Shown here in pieces: positions 7,299-16,417 of a stretch of 64,000 nt of DNA. Below the pieces are notes generated by a model. That model did not search any database and was not told the origin of the DNA. It saw only the letters and a program-made list of their open reading frames with translations. Position 1 is the stretch's first letter. Every line of letters begins with the position of its first letter. The position numbers were made by a program, and so were the translations under genes. The stretch covers positions 2,976,001 through 3,040,000 of the forward strand of contig NZ_CP064703.1 in assembly GCF_023101085.1 (NCBI RefSeq), written 5' to 3'. The DNA is from Bradyrhizobium sp. 170 (GTDB lineage: Bacteria > Pseudomonadota > Alphaproteobacteria > Rhizobiales > Xanthobacteraceae).

Positions 7299-8894
7299 AT
7301 GAGGAGCGTGGACGATATCACTGCGGCCGAATTGCTGGACGGTCTGCCGTCCAGGGTACACGAGGTCTACGCGCCGTTCGTGCGCGACATCCCGGATCAT
7401 CCGGCGTTCGTGGAAGGGGGGCGTTCATGGAGCTACCGGCAGTTCTCGGAAGCTGTCGACGCCGTGACGAAGGATCTCGCCGATCTCGGAATCAGGCCCG
7501 GCGATCGCGTGATGATTGCGAGCGAGAACAGCGTGGCTCTGGGGGCGATGCTCTTCGCGGCGAGCAAGCTCGATGCATGGGGCATTGCGGTTAATCCCCG
7601 CCTCTCGGCCAGGGAGATCGACCTGATCGGGACGCACAGCGGCGCCAGACGCGTGCTGTTCAACGCGGCGCTTTCGAAGGAAGCCGCCGATCACGCCAGC
7701 CGCGTCGAAGCTACAATAGACGCTGTGGGACCGTTCGGTGGAATCGGTATTGGTCCTCTCAATGCGGATGCGCAAGCGGAGCCGGTCGAGAAGGATGGCG
7801 CCCGCCAGGTCGCGGGCCTTTTGTACACCTCGGGCACGACCGGTGCACCGAAGGGAGTCATGCTGAGCCACCGCAACCTCCTCTTTACCGCAAAGACTTC
7901 GGGAATCCTTCGCCAAAGCGGTCCGGCCGACCGCATCTACGGCGTGCTGCCGATGTCCCACATCGTCGGGTACTCGATCCTGCTGATCGCCACGCTGATG
8001 CACGGCGGCACATTGTATGTTGTGGCCAAGGCCGATCCCGCTGCGCTGGCCCATGCCATAGCCGAGGAGGGGATTACGAGCCTGTTCGGTGTGCCCGCCA
8101 CATATCAGCGTCTGCTCGAACACAAGGCCGTCAAGGGCATCGAACGGCTCGAACGGGGCAAGCTGCGGATCATATGCGTCGCCGGCGCTCCGCTCGACCT
8201 CGATCTCAAGAAGCGGATCGAGGACGAATTCGGAATCCCGCTGTTGAACAATTACGGCATAACCGAATGCTCGCCGGGCCTGTCGGGTGTCCGTTCAGAA
8301 CATCCTGTCTCAGACGAGTCGGTCGGCCCCTTTCTTCCCGGTATCGAGCACCGGATCGTGGACAGGCAAGGCAAGAACGTTGCGACCGGTGAAGTGGGCG
8401 AACTGCACGTCCGAGGCCCCAACGTGATGCTCGGCTACTATCGCGCTCCCGACCTGACGGCGGCGGCGATCGATGACCATGGATGGTTCAACACAGGGGA
8501 TCTCGCCCGGGTGAACGGCGAGGGACATCTCTACATCGCTGGCCGCACGAAAGAGCTGATCATCCGCTCCGGCTTCAACGTGTACCCCGCCGAGGTGGAG
8601 GCGGTGCTGAATGCGCACGATCAGGTGGTGCAATCGGCCGTGGTCGGACGAACGGTCGATGGCAATGAAGAGGTCGTCGCGTTCGTGCAGCTTCTCCCCG
8701 GCGCCAGCGTCAGTGCTGAAGACCTGAAGTCGTACGCGGCCCAACAACTCACTTCATACAAGCGTCCAACTGAATTGATCGTGCTCGACGCGCTGCCCTC
8801 GGCCTCCACTGGCAAAATACTCAAGCACAAGCTGCGGGAGATGGCGATCGAACGTGCGGCGGGGAAGACATCCGATGCGGCAGTCGCGGGCTGA
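7299..8894 (+). CDS. AMP-dependent acyl-CoA synthetase/ligase
   Basis: A 531-residue ANL-superfamily ligase. Core motifs occur in order: LLYTSGTTGAPKGVMLSH (phosphate-binding), NNYGITECSPG, WFNTGDLARV, SGFNVYPAEVEAVLNAH, and the catalytic-lysine region PSASTGKILKHKLRE at the C-terminus. It would adenylate a carboxylic acid with ATP and form its CoA thioester in the cytosol. The sequence resembles long-chain/aryl acid ligases of the 4-chlorobenzoate-CoA ligase type. The start at 7299 follows GAGGAGGG; a longer in-frame ATG at 7221 lacks a site. It probably opens the operon continuing with the binding protein, flavin reductase and crotonase, and it supplies the CoA substrate for the rest. Confidence 0.92.
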   Translation: MRSVDDITAAELLDGLPSRVHEVYAPFVRDIPDHPAFVEGGRSWSYRQFSEAVDAVTKDLADLGIRPGDRVMIASENSVALGAMLFAASKLDAWGIAVNPRLSAREIDLIGTHSGARRVLFNAALSKEAADHASRVEATIDAVGPFGGIGIGPLNADAQAEPVEKDGARQVAGLLYTSGTTGAPKGVMLSHRNLLFTAKTSGILRQSGPADRIYGVLPMSHIVGYSILLIATLMHGGTLYVVAKADPAALAHAIAEEGITSLFGVPATYQRLLEHKAVKGIERLERGKLRIICVAGAPLDLDLKKRIEDEFGIPLLNNYGITECSPGLSGVRSEHPVSDESVGPFLPGIEHRIVDRQGKNVATGEVGELHVRGPNVMLGYYRAPDLTAAAIDDHGWFNTGDLARVNGEGHLYIAGRTKELIIRSGFNVYPAEVEAVLNAHDQVVQSAVVGRTVDGNEEVVAFVQLLPGASVSAEDLKSYAAQQLTSYKRPTELIVLDALPSASTGKILKHKLREMAIERAAGKTSDAAVAG

Positions 8895-9019
8895 CACATG
8901 GGCATGACGGGAATGGAACGAACTCGCGCTCGGTGCAGAAAGTATCGGACCGTCGAGATCGCTGGGAAGTTGAACGAATAGTGAGCGACGCAACCCGTCG
9001 CCGCACAAGGGAGAAGTCG

Positions 9020-10219
9020 ATGTTCAGGAAGTCCATGCTAGCAGCCGCGATCGGCGCAACGATCGTCGGCGCGCCTGCCGGTGCGGAAACGCCCGGCGTC
9101 GCGAGCGCCGAAGTAAAGGTGGGGGCGACGTTCCCGTTTAGCGGTCCCGCATCACCGCTCAGCAATACCGGAAAGGGTCTGATCGCCTACATCAATTCGA
9201 TCAACGATCGGGGCGGCATCAACGGCCGCAAGATAAACCTCATCACCTACGACGATGCGTACAGTCCGCCCAAGACGGTGGAGCAGACCAGGAAACTTGT
9301 CGAAAGCGATGAAGTGGCCTTCCTGTTCGGCCCGCTCGGTACTCCCGGCATCGGCGCCACCATCAAGTACGTCAACGCGAAGAAAGTGCCGCATCTGTTT
9401 GTGGTAAGCGGCGTCACCAAGTTCACGAACTTCTCTGAATTTCCGATGACCACCACGGGGTTGCCCAGCTATGACACGGAAGGGCGGATCTACGCGAAAT
9501 ACATCACTCAGGCCCGGCCGGACGCAAAGATTGCGATCCTGTATCAGAACGACGATTTGGGTAAGGACTTCGTCAATGCATTCAAAGGCTACCTGAAAGA
9601 CGACTTCGACAAGAAAGTTGTAGCGTCCTCGTATGAAGTCACCGAGCCGACGATTGACTCTCACGTGGTGAAGTTGAAATCGTCCGGCGCAGAGGCGTTC
9701 CTGGTCGCCGGCACGCCGAAGTTCGCGGCTCAGGCTATCAAGAAGGCCGATGAAGTTGGTTGGAAGCCTCTGTTCCTGATCAATTTCGTTTCGAGCTCGG
9801 TCTCTTCAACCATCGTTCCCGCGGGACCGGAAAAGGCTATGGGCATCGTCGCAGCAACGATTACCAAGGATCCGAACGACAAGAAGTGGGCCGACGACCC
9901 CGGCATCAAATGGTACCGTGACCATTTCGCGAAATACCTGCCGGGCGCCGACATCGGCGATGCCAACTATCTGTTTGGTACGCAGCAGGGACAGATCCTG
10001 GAGCAGGTGCTCAAGCAGTGCGGTGACGATCTCTCGCGCGAGAACATCGTCAAGCAATCGCGGAGCATACGCGGGCTGTCGCTGCCCACTCTCATACCGG
10101 GTGTTACGATCAACACAGGCCCGGAAAACAGTATGGCGTACACGCAGTTGCAGCTGCAGCGCTGGAACGGTACGACGTGGGAGCAATTCGGTAACGTACT
10201 CAGCGCCGATGGAAAGTGA
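9020..10219 (+). CDS. ABC transporter periplasmic substrate-binding protein (branched-chain amino acid type)
   Basis: A 399-residue binding protein with a signal peptide (MFRKSMLAAAIGATIVGAPA, then GAE). The mature part shows the Peripla_BP_6/LivJ pattern: VKVGATFPFSGPASPLSNTG, INDRGGINGRKINLITYDDA, and a type I bilobed layout. In rhizobia such proteins often bind aromatic or other carboxylates rather than amino acids. No permease or ATPase gene is adjacent, so it must use a transporter encoded elsewhere. AAGGGAG precedes the ATG at 9020. Its place between an acyl-CoA synthetase and a flavin reductase suggests it captures the pathway substrate in the periplasm. Confidence 0.9.
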   Translation: MFRKSMLAAAIGATIVGAPAGAETPGVASAEVKVGATFPFSGPASPLSNTGKGLIAYINSINDRGGINGRKINLITYDDAYSPPKTVEQTRKLVESDEVAFLFGPLGTPGIGATIKYVNAKKVPHLFVVSGVTKFTNFSEFPMTTTGLPSYDTEGRIYAKYITQARPDAKIAILYQNDDLGKDFVNAFKGYLKDDFDKKVVASSYEVTEPTIDSHVVKLKSSGAEAFLVAGTPKFAAQAIKKADEVGWKPLFLINFVSSSVSSTIVPAGPEKAMGIVAATITKDPNDKKWADDPGIKWYRDHFAKYLPGADIGDANYLFGTQQGQILEQVLKQCGDDLSRENIVKQSRSIRGLSLPTLIPGVTINTGPENSMAYTQLQLQRWNGTTWEQFGNVLSADGK

Positions 10220-10290
10220 AGTGTGCTTTCTGAACGTGCAATGCGGGTGATCTGAGCCCGCAACGCCACTAACTGAATCAGGGAGCATAA

Positions 10291-11391
10291 ATGTCCAGCA
10301 ACGCACTTTTCCGGCCTTTCAAGCTGAAAGGGCTGAACTTGCCGAACCGGGTGGTGATGGCGCCGATGACGCGCTCATTCTCTCCGGGCGGAATTCCGAC
10401 CGAAGACGTCGCGCGGTACTACCGCCGCCGTGCCGAAGGCGCGGTCGGGTTCATCATATCGGAGGGGACGGGCGTGGATCGTCCGGCATCCCTGAACGAT
10501 CCGAATGTTCCCCGCTTTCATGGCGAGAAGGAGCTGGCGGGGTGGGGGCGTGTGGTTGACGAGGTGCACGCCGCGGGTGGCCTGATGGCGCCGCAGCTAT
10601 GGCATGTCGGAGCGGTTCGAACGCGCGCCCAGAATTGGTCTCCTCCCGGTGCCTACGACAGTCCGTCCGGTCTGTCGCGACCGGAGAAGAAGTTCGGCGA
10701 GCCGATGAGCGAAGCGGACATCGCCGACGCCATTCGCGCTTTCGCCGATGCGGCGCTTGCGGCGAAGCGCCTGGGATTCGATGCCGTCGAATTGCATGGC
10801 GCGCACGGCTATCTGATCGATCAGTTCTTCTGGGAGGGCACCAATCGCCGCGAGGATAGCTATGGAGGCAAGGACCTGCCCGGCCGGGCCCGGTTTGCCG
10901 CTGATATCGTCCACGCAGTGCGCAAGTCGGTCGGAGCGGATTTTCCGATATTGCTCCGGATCAGCCAATGGAAGCAGCAGGACTATGAAGTGAAGCTGGC
11001 CGATACGCCTCGCGCATTGGAAGCCTGGCTCAAACCTCTGGTCGACGCGGGAGTCGACGTCCTGCATTGCTCGCAACGGCGCTTCTGGGAGCCGGAGTTC
11101 GATGGCTCGGATCTGAATTTCGCCGGATGGGCGAAGAAGGTGACGGGAGTGCCGACGATTTCGGTCGGGTCGGTCGGTCTGACCGGTGAATTCATCGCCG
11201 CATACGGCGGAGAGAGCTCCCGTCCGGCGTCCCTCGACGAGTTGATCCGCCGCCTCGACCGCGAGGAGTTCGACCTTGTCGCGGTGGGCCGGGCGCTGCT
11301 CCAGGATCCGCAGTGGCTGCTGAAGGTACGTGACGGCCGGACGGAAGAACTGATGGCTTTCGAACGGGCCGCGTTCGCGGCGCTGAGCTGA
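10291..11391 (+). CDS. NADH:flavin oxidoreductase (Old Yellow Enzyme family)
   Basis: A 366-residue FMN-dependent TIM-barrel ene-reductase. FRPFKLKGLNLPNRVVMAPMTR at the N-terminus and the active-site HGAHGYLIDQFFWEGTN (two His three apart, then Tyr) are typical of the NemA/OYE class. The C-terminal AVGRALLQDPQW is the phosphate-binding end of the barrel. It would reduce activated C=C bonds with NAD(P)H in the cytosol. AGGGAG sits before the ATG. It follows the binding protein by about 70 bases. In this context it probably reduces an unsaturated or enone intermediate of the pathway that starts with the acyl-CoA synthetase. Confidence 0.92.
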   Translation: MSSNALFRPFKLKGLNLPNRVVMAPMTRSFSPGGIPTEDVARYYRRRAEGAVGFIISEGTGVDRPASLNDPNVPRFHGEKELAGWGRVVDEVHAAGGLMAPQLWHVGAVRTRAQNWSPPGAYDSPSGLSRPEKKFGEPMSEADIADAIRAFADAALAAKRLGFDAVELHGAHGYLIDQFFWEGTNRREDSYGGKDLPGRARFAADIVHAVRKSVGADFPILLRISQWKQQDYEVKLADTPRALEAWLKPLVDAGVDVLHCSQRRFWEPEFDGSDLNFAGWAKKVTGVPTISVGSVGLTGEFIAAYGGESSRPASLDELIRRLDREEFDLVAVGRALLQDPQWLLKVRDGRTEELMAFERAAFAALS

Positions 11392-11573
11392 GAGATGAAA
11401 GTGTCGGAGCAGGGAACATCGCCGCTGAACAAGGGCTATCCAGATGTCTTGTAGCCTGTGTTTCGGCGACCGTTCCAGGCTGGCCGGCAAGGAGTAATCG
11501 GCTGCACGCCGGTCGACGGAGTGAGCCTCCGTGTCGTCGCGCAGTCGCCTGGAAGCAATTCGGAGACCAGAAA

Positions 11574-12365
11574 ATGAGCGAGACGAAAGCCCAAGTCGGC
11601 CAGATCCGCACCGAGGTGCACGGGCATGTCTTCAAGATCATCATCGACAACGTGGCGAAGAAGAACTCGTTCAGTCCGCAGATGATGGCCCAGATGTCCG
11701 ATGCGATGACGCTTCTCGACCGAACGGACGATTACTGGGTCGGGGTGCTCTGTGCCGACGGCCCGGATTTCACCGCCGGACTTGATATGCCGAAATTCTT
11801 TGGACCAAAGGCCGCGAATACCGAGATCAAGTCCGGCAACATCGATGCCTTCGCGCTGAAAAGCCGGTGCCGCAAACCGATTGTGACGGCAGTGCAGGGG
11901 ATCTGTTTCACGATCGGCATCGAAATGATGCTGGCTGGCGACATTGTCGTGGCGGCCGACGACGCCCGGTTCTGCCAGATGGAATCCAAACGTGGAATCG
12001 CGCCCCTTGGTGGCGCCCACTTCAGGTATCTGACGCGTGCCGGATGGGGAGATGCGATGTATCACCTGTTCTTGTGCGACGAGTTCAATGCAGCGCGGGC
12101 TTACAAGATCGGATTTGTTCAGGAGGTCGTCGCTCCCGGCCAGCAGACAGGTCGCGCGATGGAAATCGCACAACTGATCGCCAGGAACGCGCCGATCGGC
12201 ATTCAGGTGACCAAGGAAGCCGCATTGAAATATATCGAGGCGGGCGAGAAAGCGGCGATTGATTACATCCCGGAGATCAAGGATCGCGTTTTCAGCAGCG
12301 AGGACATGAAGGAAGGCATCCAGTCTTTCGTTGAACGTCGCTCGGCCGTGTTTCGCGGCAAATAG
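11574..12365 (+). CDS. Enoyl-CoA hydratase/isomerase family protein
   Basis: A 263-residue crotonase. The first oxyanion region is degenerate (CADGPDFTAGLDMPKF). The second, VQGICFTIGIEMMLAGDIVVA, holds a Glu at the place of a catalytic acid in classical hydratases. KRGIAPLGGAHFRYLTRAGWG replaces the common PGAGGTQRL run. The protein ends in FVERRSAVFRGK, the usual family tail, so it is full length. It acts on an acyl-CoA; the exact reaction (hydration, isomerisation or C-C cleavage) is not readable. It is the last gene of the 7.3-12.4 kb unit and is followed by a strong hairpin. Confidence 0.87.
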   Translation: MSETKAQVGQIRTEVHGHVFKIIIDNVAKKNSFSPQMMAQMSDAMTLLDRTDDYWVGVLCADGPDFTAGLDMPKFFGPKAANTEIKSGNIDAFALKSRCRKPIVTAVQGICFTIGIEMMLAGDIVVAADDARFCQMESKRGIAPLGGAHFRYLTRAGWGDAMYHLFLCDEFNAARAYKIGFVQEVVAPGQQTGRAMEIAQLIARNAPIGIQVTKEAALKYIEAGEKAAIDYIPEIKDRVFSSEDMKEGIQSFVERRSAVFRGK

Positions 12366-12373
12366 AACCATCC

Positions 12374-12392
12374 CCGCGTGACGGTCACGCGG
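12374..12392 (+). terminator. Perfect hairpin after the catabolic unit
   Basis: The 8-base stem CCGCGTGA/TCACGCGG with a 3-base loop lies 9 bases after the crotonase stop. There is no T-run, so it may be a weak or Rho-assisted terminator, or an mRNA 3' stabiliser. Confidence 0.4.
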
Positions 12393-12507
12393 AGGCTTGG
12401 ACCGATGCGCGACAACGGATGTTGAGGCCGGAGGCGGTTACACCATCCTCGCCGGCGACATCGTGAGCTAAGGTGCTGTCAGCCGATGCTCCACGAAACG
12501 GAGTCAG

Positions 12508-12777
12508 TCAGCGCGAGAACACATTCTTCAACTGCACCAGGAATGTCACGAGCCACGCGCACGCAAACATGCCCGCGAGACCAAGCGCCGTTCTGCGGTC
12601 AATCAGAGACAGGTTTGTCCACCACCATATCCGGTAAAGCCATATTCCTGTCGTGGCTATGCCAAGCAAGCAGACCAGCACCTTGAGAAAGGACGAGTTC
12701 GCGACACCTAAAGCGCCAAACAAAAGCGTTGCTGGAATAAGAAACATCGTGCAGGCCGATATCAAAGTCTCGTTCAT
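12508..12777 (-). CDS. Small predicted membrane protein
   Basis: An 89-residue hydrophobic protein not recognised as any family. Three membrane segments are visible: residues about 10-28 (TMFLIPATLLFGALGV), 31-52 (VLVCLLGIATTGIWLYRIWWW) and 65-84 (LGLAGMFACAWLVTFLV). A short polar loop NLSLIDRRTA lies between the last two. GAGGA lies a few bases before the ATG, and the hydrophobic pattern supports real coding. It lies alone, opposite to its neighbours. Inner-membrane location is likely; the role is unknown. Confidence 0.55.
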   Translation of the reverse strand: MNETLISACTMFLIPATLLFGALGVANSSFLKVLVCLLGIATTGIWLYRIWWWTNLSLIDRRTALGLAGMFACAWLVTFLVQLKNVFSR

Positions 12778-13328
12778 GGGTCCTCAAGACATCTACGAAT
12801 CGCAGGCTAGATATGCAGTTTGCAGCAACCTGTACCCTTCTGGAAGGGACGCCGATGCGAACTGATACCTGGCGGCGCCGCCTACGATGCGTTCATCCAA
12901 TCGTATCTGAACGAGGATGGTGAAATCCCAAATGGGTTTGGCTGACAGGCACCCTTTCAAATGGAGTCAGTCCGTCGCTTGGCGAAGGACCGATCCTGGC
13001 GCAAGGCGCACCTTGGTCGGCACACGAAGGCAGCCAGGGCCACAGAAGTACTACACGCAGCTAGAAAAAGCGTCCGTTCTCGAATTCTAAAAACGATCAG
13101 AAGCGAAATGAATTTGGGACAGTGCGGCTGCCGGATTACTCCGCTTGCGGTCATGGAAATTTGAGCGTTGAATTCGCCGCGTCATGCGCGGCTGCGATGC
13201 AATCTTTGAGCGAGGCGGCACGGTGTGGCGAGCCGGCCTGGTAACCGTCCTGAAGCAGCCAGACGCACGCAGCCTCCATGCGGGCAACGACCCAGCACGC
13301 GCTTCGATCATCAACAAGGAGGAGAACG
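12778..13328. other. Intergenic stretch, possible gene remnant
   Basis: No complete gene with a ribosome site is seen in these 550 bases. On the + strand a short open stretch around 12868-12945 would read AAYDAFIQSYLNEDGEIP before a stop. It looks protein-like but has no proper start, so it may be the tail of a decayed gene. The last part is the leader of the amidohydrolase. Confidence 0.35.
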
Positions 13329-14837
13329 ATGAGCACTTGGCTTAGTGAACGAGAGCAGCGCCTCGTTGCGGGTGCCGAGGCGGCATCCGCGGCAACGCCG
13401 ATCCCCACTCAAATTGTTTCCAACGGCGAGTATCTCCCGCCCCCGCAGAGCGCCACGCAGAAGAAGGTCGAGGCGCGGATCAACGAGCTCGCCGACCAGA
13501 ACGGCAAGCACCTCGGCTTGAGCCGCAGGCAGTTCCTGCACACGAGCTGCGGCATGGCGGCGGCATTCCTAGCAATGAACGACATCTACGGCAATGTTTT
13601 CCAGGTCGCGCCTGCAGAGGCCCGCGAGCCCGAGCTGATGCTGGCGCGCGCGCAAGGCCTCGCCGGCCAGTTCATCTTCGACGTCCAGACCCATTTCGTG
13701 CGCGACGACTTCGATCACAAGGAGCTCTTGGGTCTCGCGGACTTTGCGAGCCAGCACTGGAACCCGAAGATGAAGGAGGAGGGCGTCTCCTCGCTCGCCC
13801 GCTACAAGTTCCAGAACTATGTGAAAGAGATCTACTACGACAGCGACACCAACATGGCGCTCTTGAGCGGCGCGCCGTTCGACGATCCGAGCTGGTGGCT
13901 TCTGTCCAACGAGCAGATCGTCAAGGCGCGCGAGCTCATCAACGACTTCGCCGGCTCGCGCCGTCTGCTGGCGCACAGCGTCATCACCCCAAAGCAGCCC
14001 GGCTGGATGGAGGAGGTCGACAAGGCAATCGAGGTCTACAAGCCGGACTCCTGGAAGTCCTACACGATCGGCGATCCGCTGGCGCCCTCCAAGTTCCCAT
14101 GGCGGCTCGACGACGAGCAGGTGATGTATCCGTTCTACGAAAAAGCGGTGAAGGCCGGCATCAACACCCTGTGCATCCACAAAGGGCTGCTGCCGCCCGA
14201 TTACGAGAAATCGTTCGCCGGCGTGTGGGAATACGCGACCGCGTGGGACATCGGAAAGGCGGCAAAGGACTGGCCGCAGATGAACTTCGTGATCTATCAC
14301 TCGGCGCTGCGGGCGTTCCTCGAGCTGCCGGACAAGGCCTGGGCAGAGTTCGAGCAGACCGGCCGCATCCAGTGGGCCACGGATCTCGCGGAAATCCCGC
14401 AGAAGTTCGGCGTCACCAATGTCTATGCCGAGATCGGCACCTCCTTTGCCAACTCGGCCGTGGCGCATCCGAAGTTCTGCGCCGCGCTGGTCGGCACGCT
14501 GATCAAGGGCATGGGGGTTGATCACGTGATGTGGGGTACTGACTCGGTCTGGTACGGCTCGCCGCAGTGGCAGATCGAAGCGCTGCGCCGCCTCGAAATT
14601 CCGGAGGACATGCAGAAGAAATACGGGTTTGCGCCGCTCGGCGACGCCAATAGCGTCACCAAGCAGCTGATCTTCGGCGGCAACGCCACCAAGTTCTACA
14701 AGATCAGGCTGAAAGCGGCTGACAACACCAGGATGCCGGTCTTTTCCGCGGACCGTCTCGCTTCGCTCAAGAACGAGTATACGCTGGCGGCCAAGGAGCC
14801 CTCGAACCTGCGCTACGGCTACGTTCGCGCCGCGTAA
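13329..14837 (+). CDS. Amidohydrolase family protein with internal Tat-type signal
   Basis: A 502-residue amidohydrolase (amidohydrolase_2 TIM-barrel type). FDVQTHFVRDD near residue 115, CIHKGL, FVIYHSAL and WGTDSVWYGSPQWQ give the metal-site framework, ending in the conserved Asp of GTDS. An unusual 64-residue polar N-terminus precedes a twin-arginine motif (SRRQFLHTSCGMAAAFLAMN, residues 65-84), followed by an Ala-rich cleavage-like site. I recall other rhizobial members with the same extended N-terminus, so it is probably genuine. AAGGAGGA sits before the ATG at 13329. It likely hydrolyses or decarboxylates a cyclic acid or amide, perhaps outside the cytosol. It is followed by a secreted cyclase-family gene. 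Confidence 0.85.
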   Translation: MSTWLSEREQRLVAGAEAASAATPIPTQIVSNGEYLPPPQSATQKKVEARINELADQNGKHLGLSRRQFLHTSCGMAAAFLAMNDIYGNVFQVAPAEAREPELMLARAQGLAGQFIFDVQTHFVRDDFDHKELLGLADFASQHWNPKMKEEGVSSLARYKFQNYVKEIYYDSDTNMALLSGAPFDDPSWWLLSNEQIVKARELINDFAGSRRLLAHSVITPKQPGWMEEVDKAIEVYKPDSWKSYTIGDPLAPSKFPWRLDDEQVMYPFYEKAVKAGINTLCIHKGLLPPDYEKSFAGVWEYATAWDIGKAAKDWPQMNFVIYHSALRAFLELPDKAWAEFEQTGRIQWATDLAEIPQKFGVTNVYAEIGTSFANSAVAHPKFCAALVGTLIKGMGVDHVMWGTDSVWYGSPQWQIEALRRLEIPEDMQKKYGFAPLGDANSVTKQLIFGGNATKFYKIRLKAADNTRMPVFSADRLASLKNEYTLAAKEPSNLRYGYVRAA

Positions 14838-15098
14838 ATGTCCAACGGCCGCGCCGGCGGAGTGAGCAAGCTTCGCGGGCGCAGTTGGCGCGCGGCTGCA
14901 GTGACAAGGATGTCGATCGACAAATTCATTTTCGGCTTCGGAGCCAAACACTTCGTGCGATATCCGCTTTTGACGCAGGAGCTGACGTTCGTGTCCCGCG
15001 TGGGGTGGCGGCCCCGACCGACAATCTCGTTGATCCCACGGTCAGCTCAGGCCTAGACTGGCCAAGCTGAGCTATCCATGTCGTTCCAGGAGGATTCC

Positions 15099-16151
15099 AT
15101 GAAGGTAGTTTCGCGATTCCTGCTCGCCGTGACCGTTCTCGCACTCGCGCTCGCAGCCGGCGACGGCTATGCGCAGGACGGTGGCATGAAGAAGTGGTCA
15201 AAGGGAAAAGGGTGGGGCTGGGTCTGGGGGCCTCAGGACGAGGTCGGAAACCTCAACGAGATGACCGATGCATCACGTTTGGCCGCCTTGAAGCTCGTGA
15301 CACAGGGTAGAGCCTACGATCTCGGCCTTCCGTACGACCGCTATTCATACAAATGGCCCGGCCACAGCCCGGGAGAAATCATGAGCTTCCGATCGCCGGC
15401 GGGCGTGAGGAGCCAGAAGGATCTGTCGTTCACCACGCCGGAGGGCGGCAATACGGGCCTCACCGCCTGGCATAGCAACGCGATCTTCATGAACGACAAC
15501 GTGGCGACCCAGATTGATGGGCTCGGCCACATCACACATGGACCGAAGAACGAGTTTTACAACGGTTTCACGTCCGACGAGTGGGGCGGCGACTTCGGCG
15601 TTCGCAAGGCCGACGTGACGACGATCCCGCCGATCGTCGCGCGGGGCGTCTTGGTCGACGTTGCGGGATTCAAGAACGTGGAGGCCCTTCCGTCTTCCTA
15701 TGAGATCACTGTCGCGGACATCGAGGGCGCGTTGAGGGCGCAGAACATCGACGTCACCCCGGGCACGGTCGTTCTGCTGCGCACGGGAACCGCCCGCTAC
15801 TGGGGTGAGAACGGCCGCGACCACGCCAAGATCGGCCAGCACGACTCGGCGGGCATCGGCCTGACAGCCGCGAAGTGGCTCGTCGAGGAGAAGGGCGCGC
15901 TTATGCTCGGTTCCGATACGTCCGGGCTCGAATATGCGCCGCCGAAGCCGGCCGACTCTCAGGCCGTTGGCGGCAGCTTCATCCCGGTCCACGTCTATCT
16001 GATCGTCCAGCAGGGCGTCCACATCCTGGAGTTCAATAACCTCGAGCGGCTCGCCGCCGATCGCGTCTACGAGTTCGCCTATATCCTGACCACAAACGCC
16101 ATCCGCGGTACCGTGGCCGGCACGGCGCTGCGGCCGCTCGCCCTCCGTTAA
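15099..16151 (+). CDS. Exported cyclase family protein (kynurenine formamidase-like)
   Basis: A 350-residue protein with a signal peptide (MKVVSRFLLAVTVLALALAA, cleavage near GYAQ). The mature part belongs to the cyclase/KynB superfamily (PF04199). The metal motif is NVATQIDGLGHI where classic members have HxGTHxDxxxH, and a downstream HDSAGIGLTAAKWL is conserved in the long subfamily. It is longer than KynB, which is near 210 residues. It probably hydrolyses a cyclic amide, lactone or formamide in the periplasm. AGGAGG precedes the ATG. The partner amidohydrolase upstream also carries an export signal, so the two may work together outside the cytosol. Confidence 0.85.
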   Translation: MKVVSRFLLAVTVLALALAAGDGYAQDGGMKKWSKGKGWGWVWGPQDEVGNLNEMTDASRLAALKLVTQGRAYDLGLPYDRYSYKWPGHSPGEIMSFRSPAGVRSQKDLSFTTPEGGNTGLTAWHSNAIFMNDNVATQIDGLGHITHGPKNEFYNGFTSDEWGGDFGVRKADVTTIPPIVARGVLVDVAGFKNVEALPSSYEITVADIEGALRAQNIDVTPGTVVLLRTGTARYWGENGRDHAKIGQHDSAGIGLTAAKWLVEEKGALMLGSDTSGLEYAPPKPADSQAVGGSFIPVHVYLIVQQGVHILEFNNLERLAADRVYEFAYILTTNAIRGTVAGTALRPLALR

Positions 16152-16417
16152 TCGAACGTAGCGTACAAAGACGATACGCGCTGATGACCGGGATGCCAGC
16201 AATGGTTTAGCAACGAAGCTTTACGTCGCAATTTGTGCAGGGACTAAAGCGGGCCAAGTTCTGACGTGGATTTTGCTGCACGTCCTGCGTTGTCGAACGT
16301 GAGGTAGTTCGCTGCATGACCGCTTTGGGGTCAAGGGCAGACCAGCCAGGAATGACCACTGTTGGCTGCCGTGCAAAGCGGACATTCCAAACATCGGCTG
16401 CGTCCTGTGCGGGCGTG

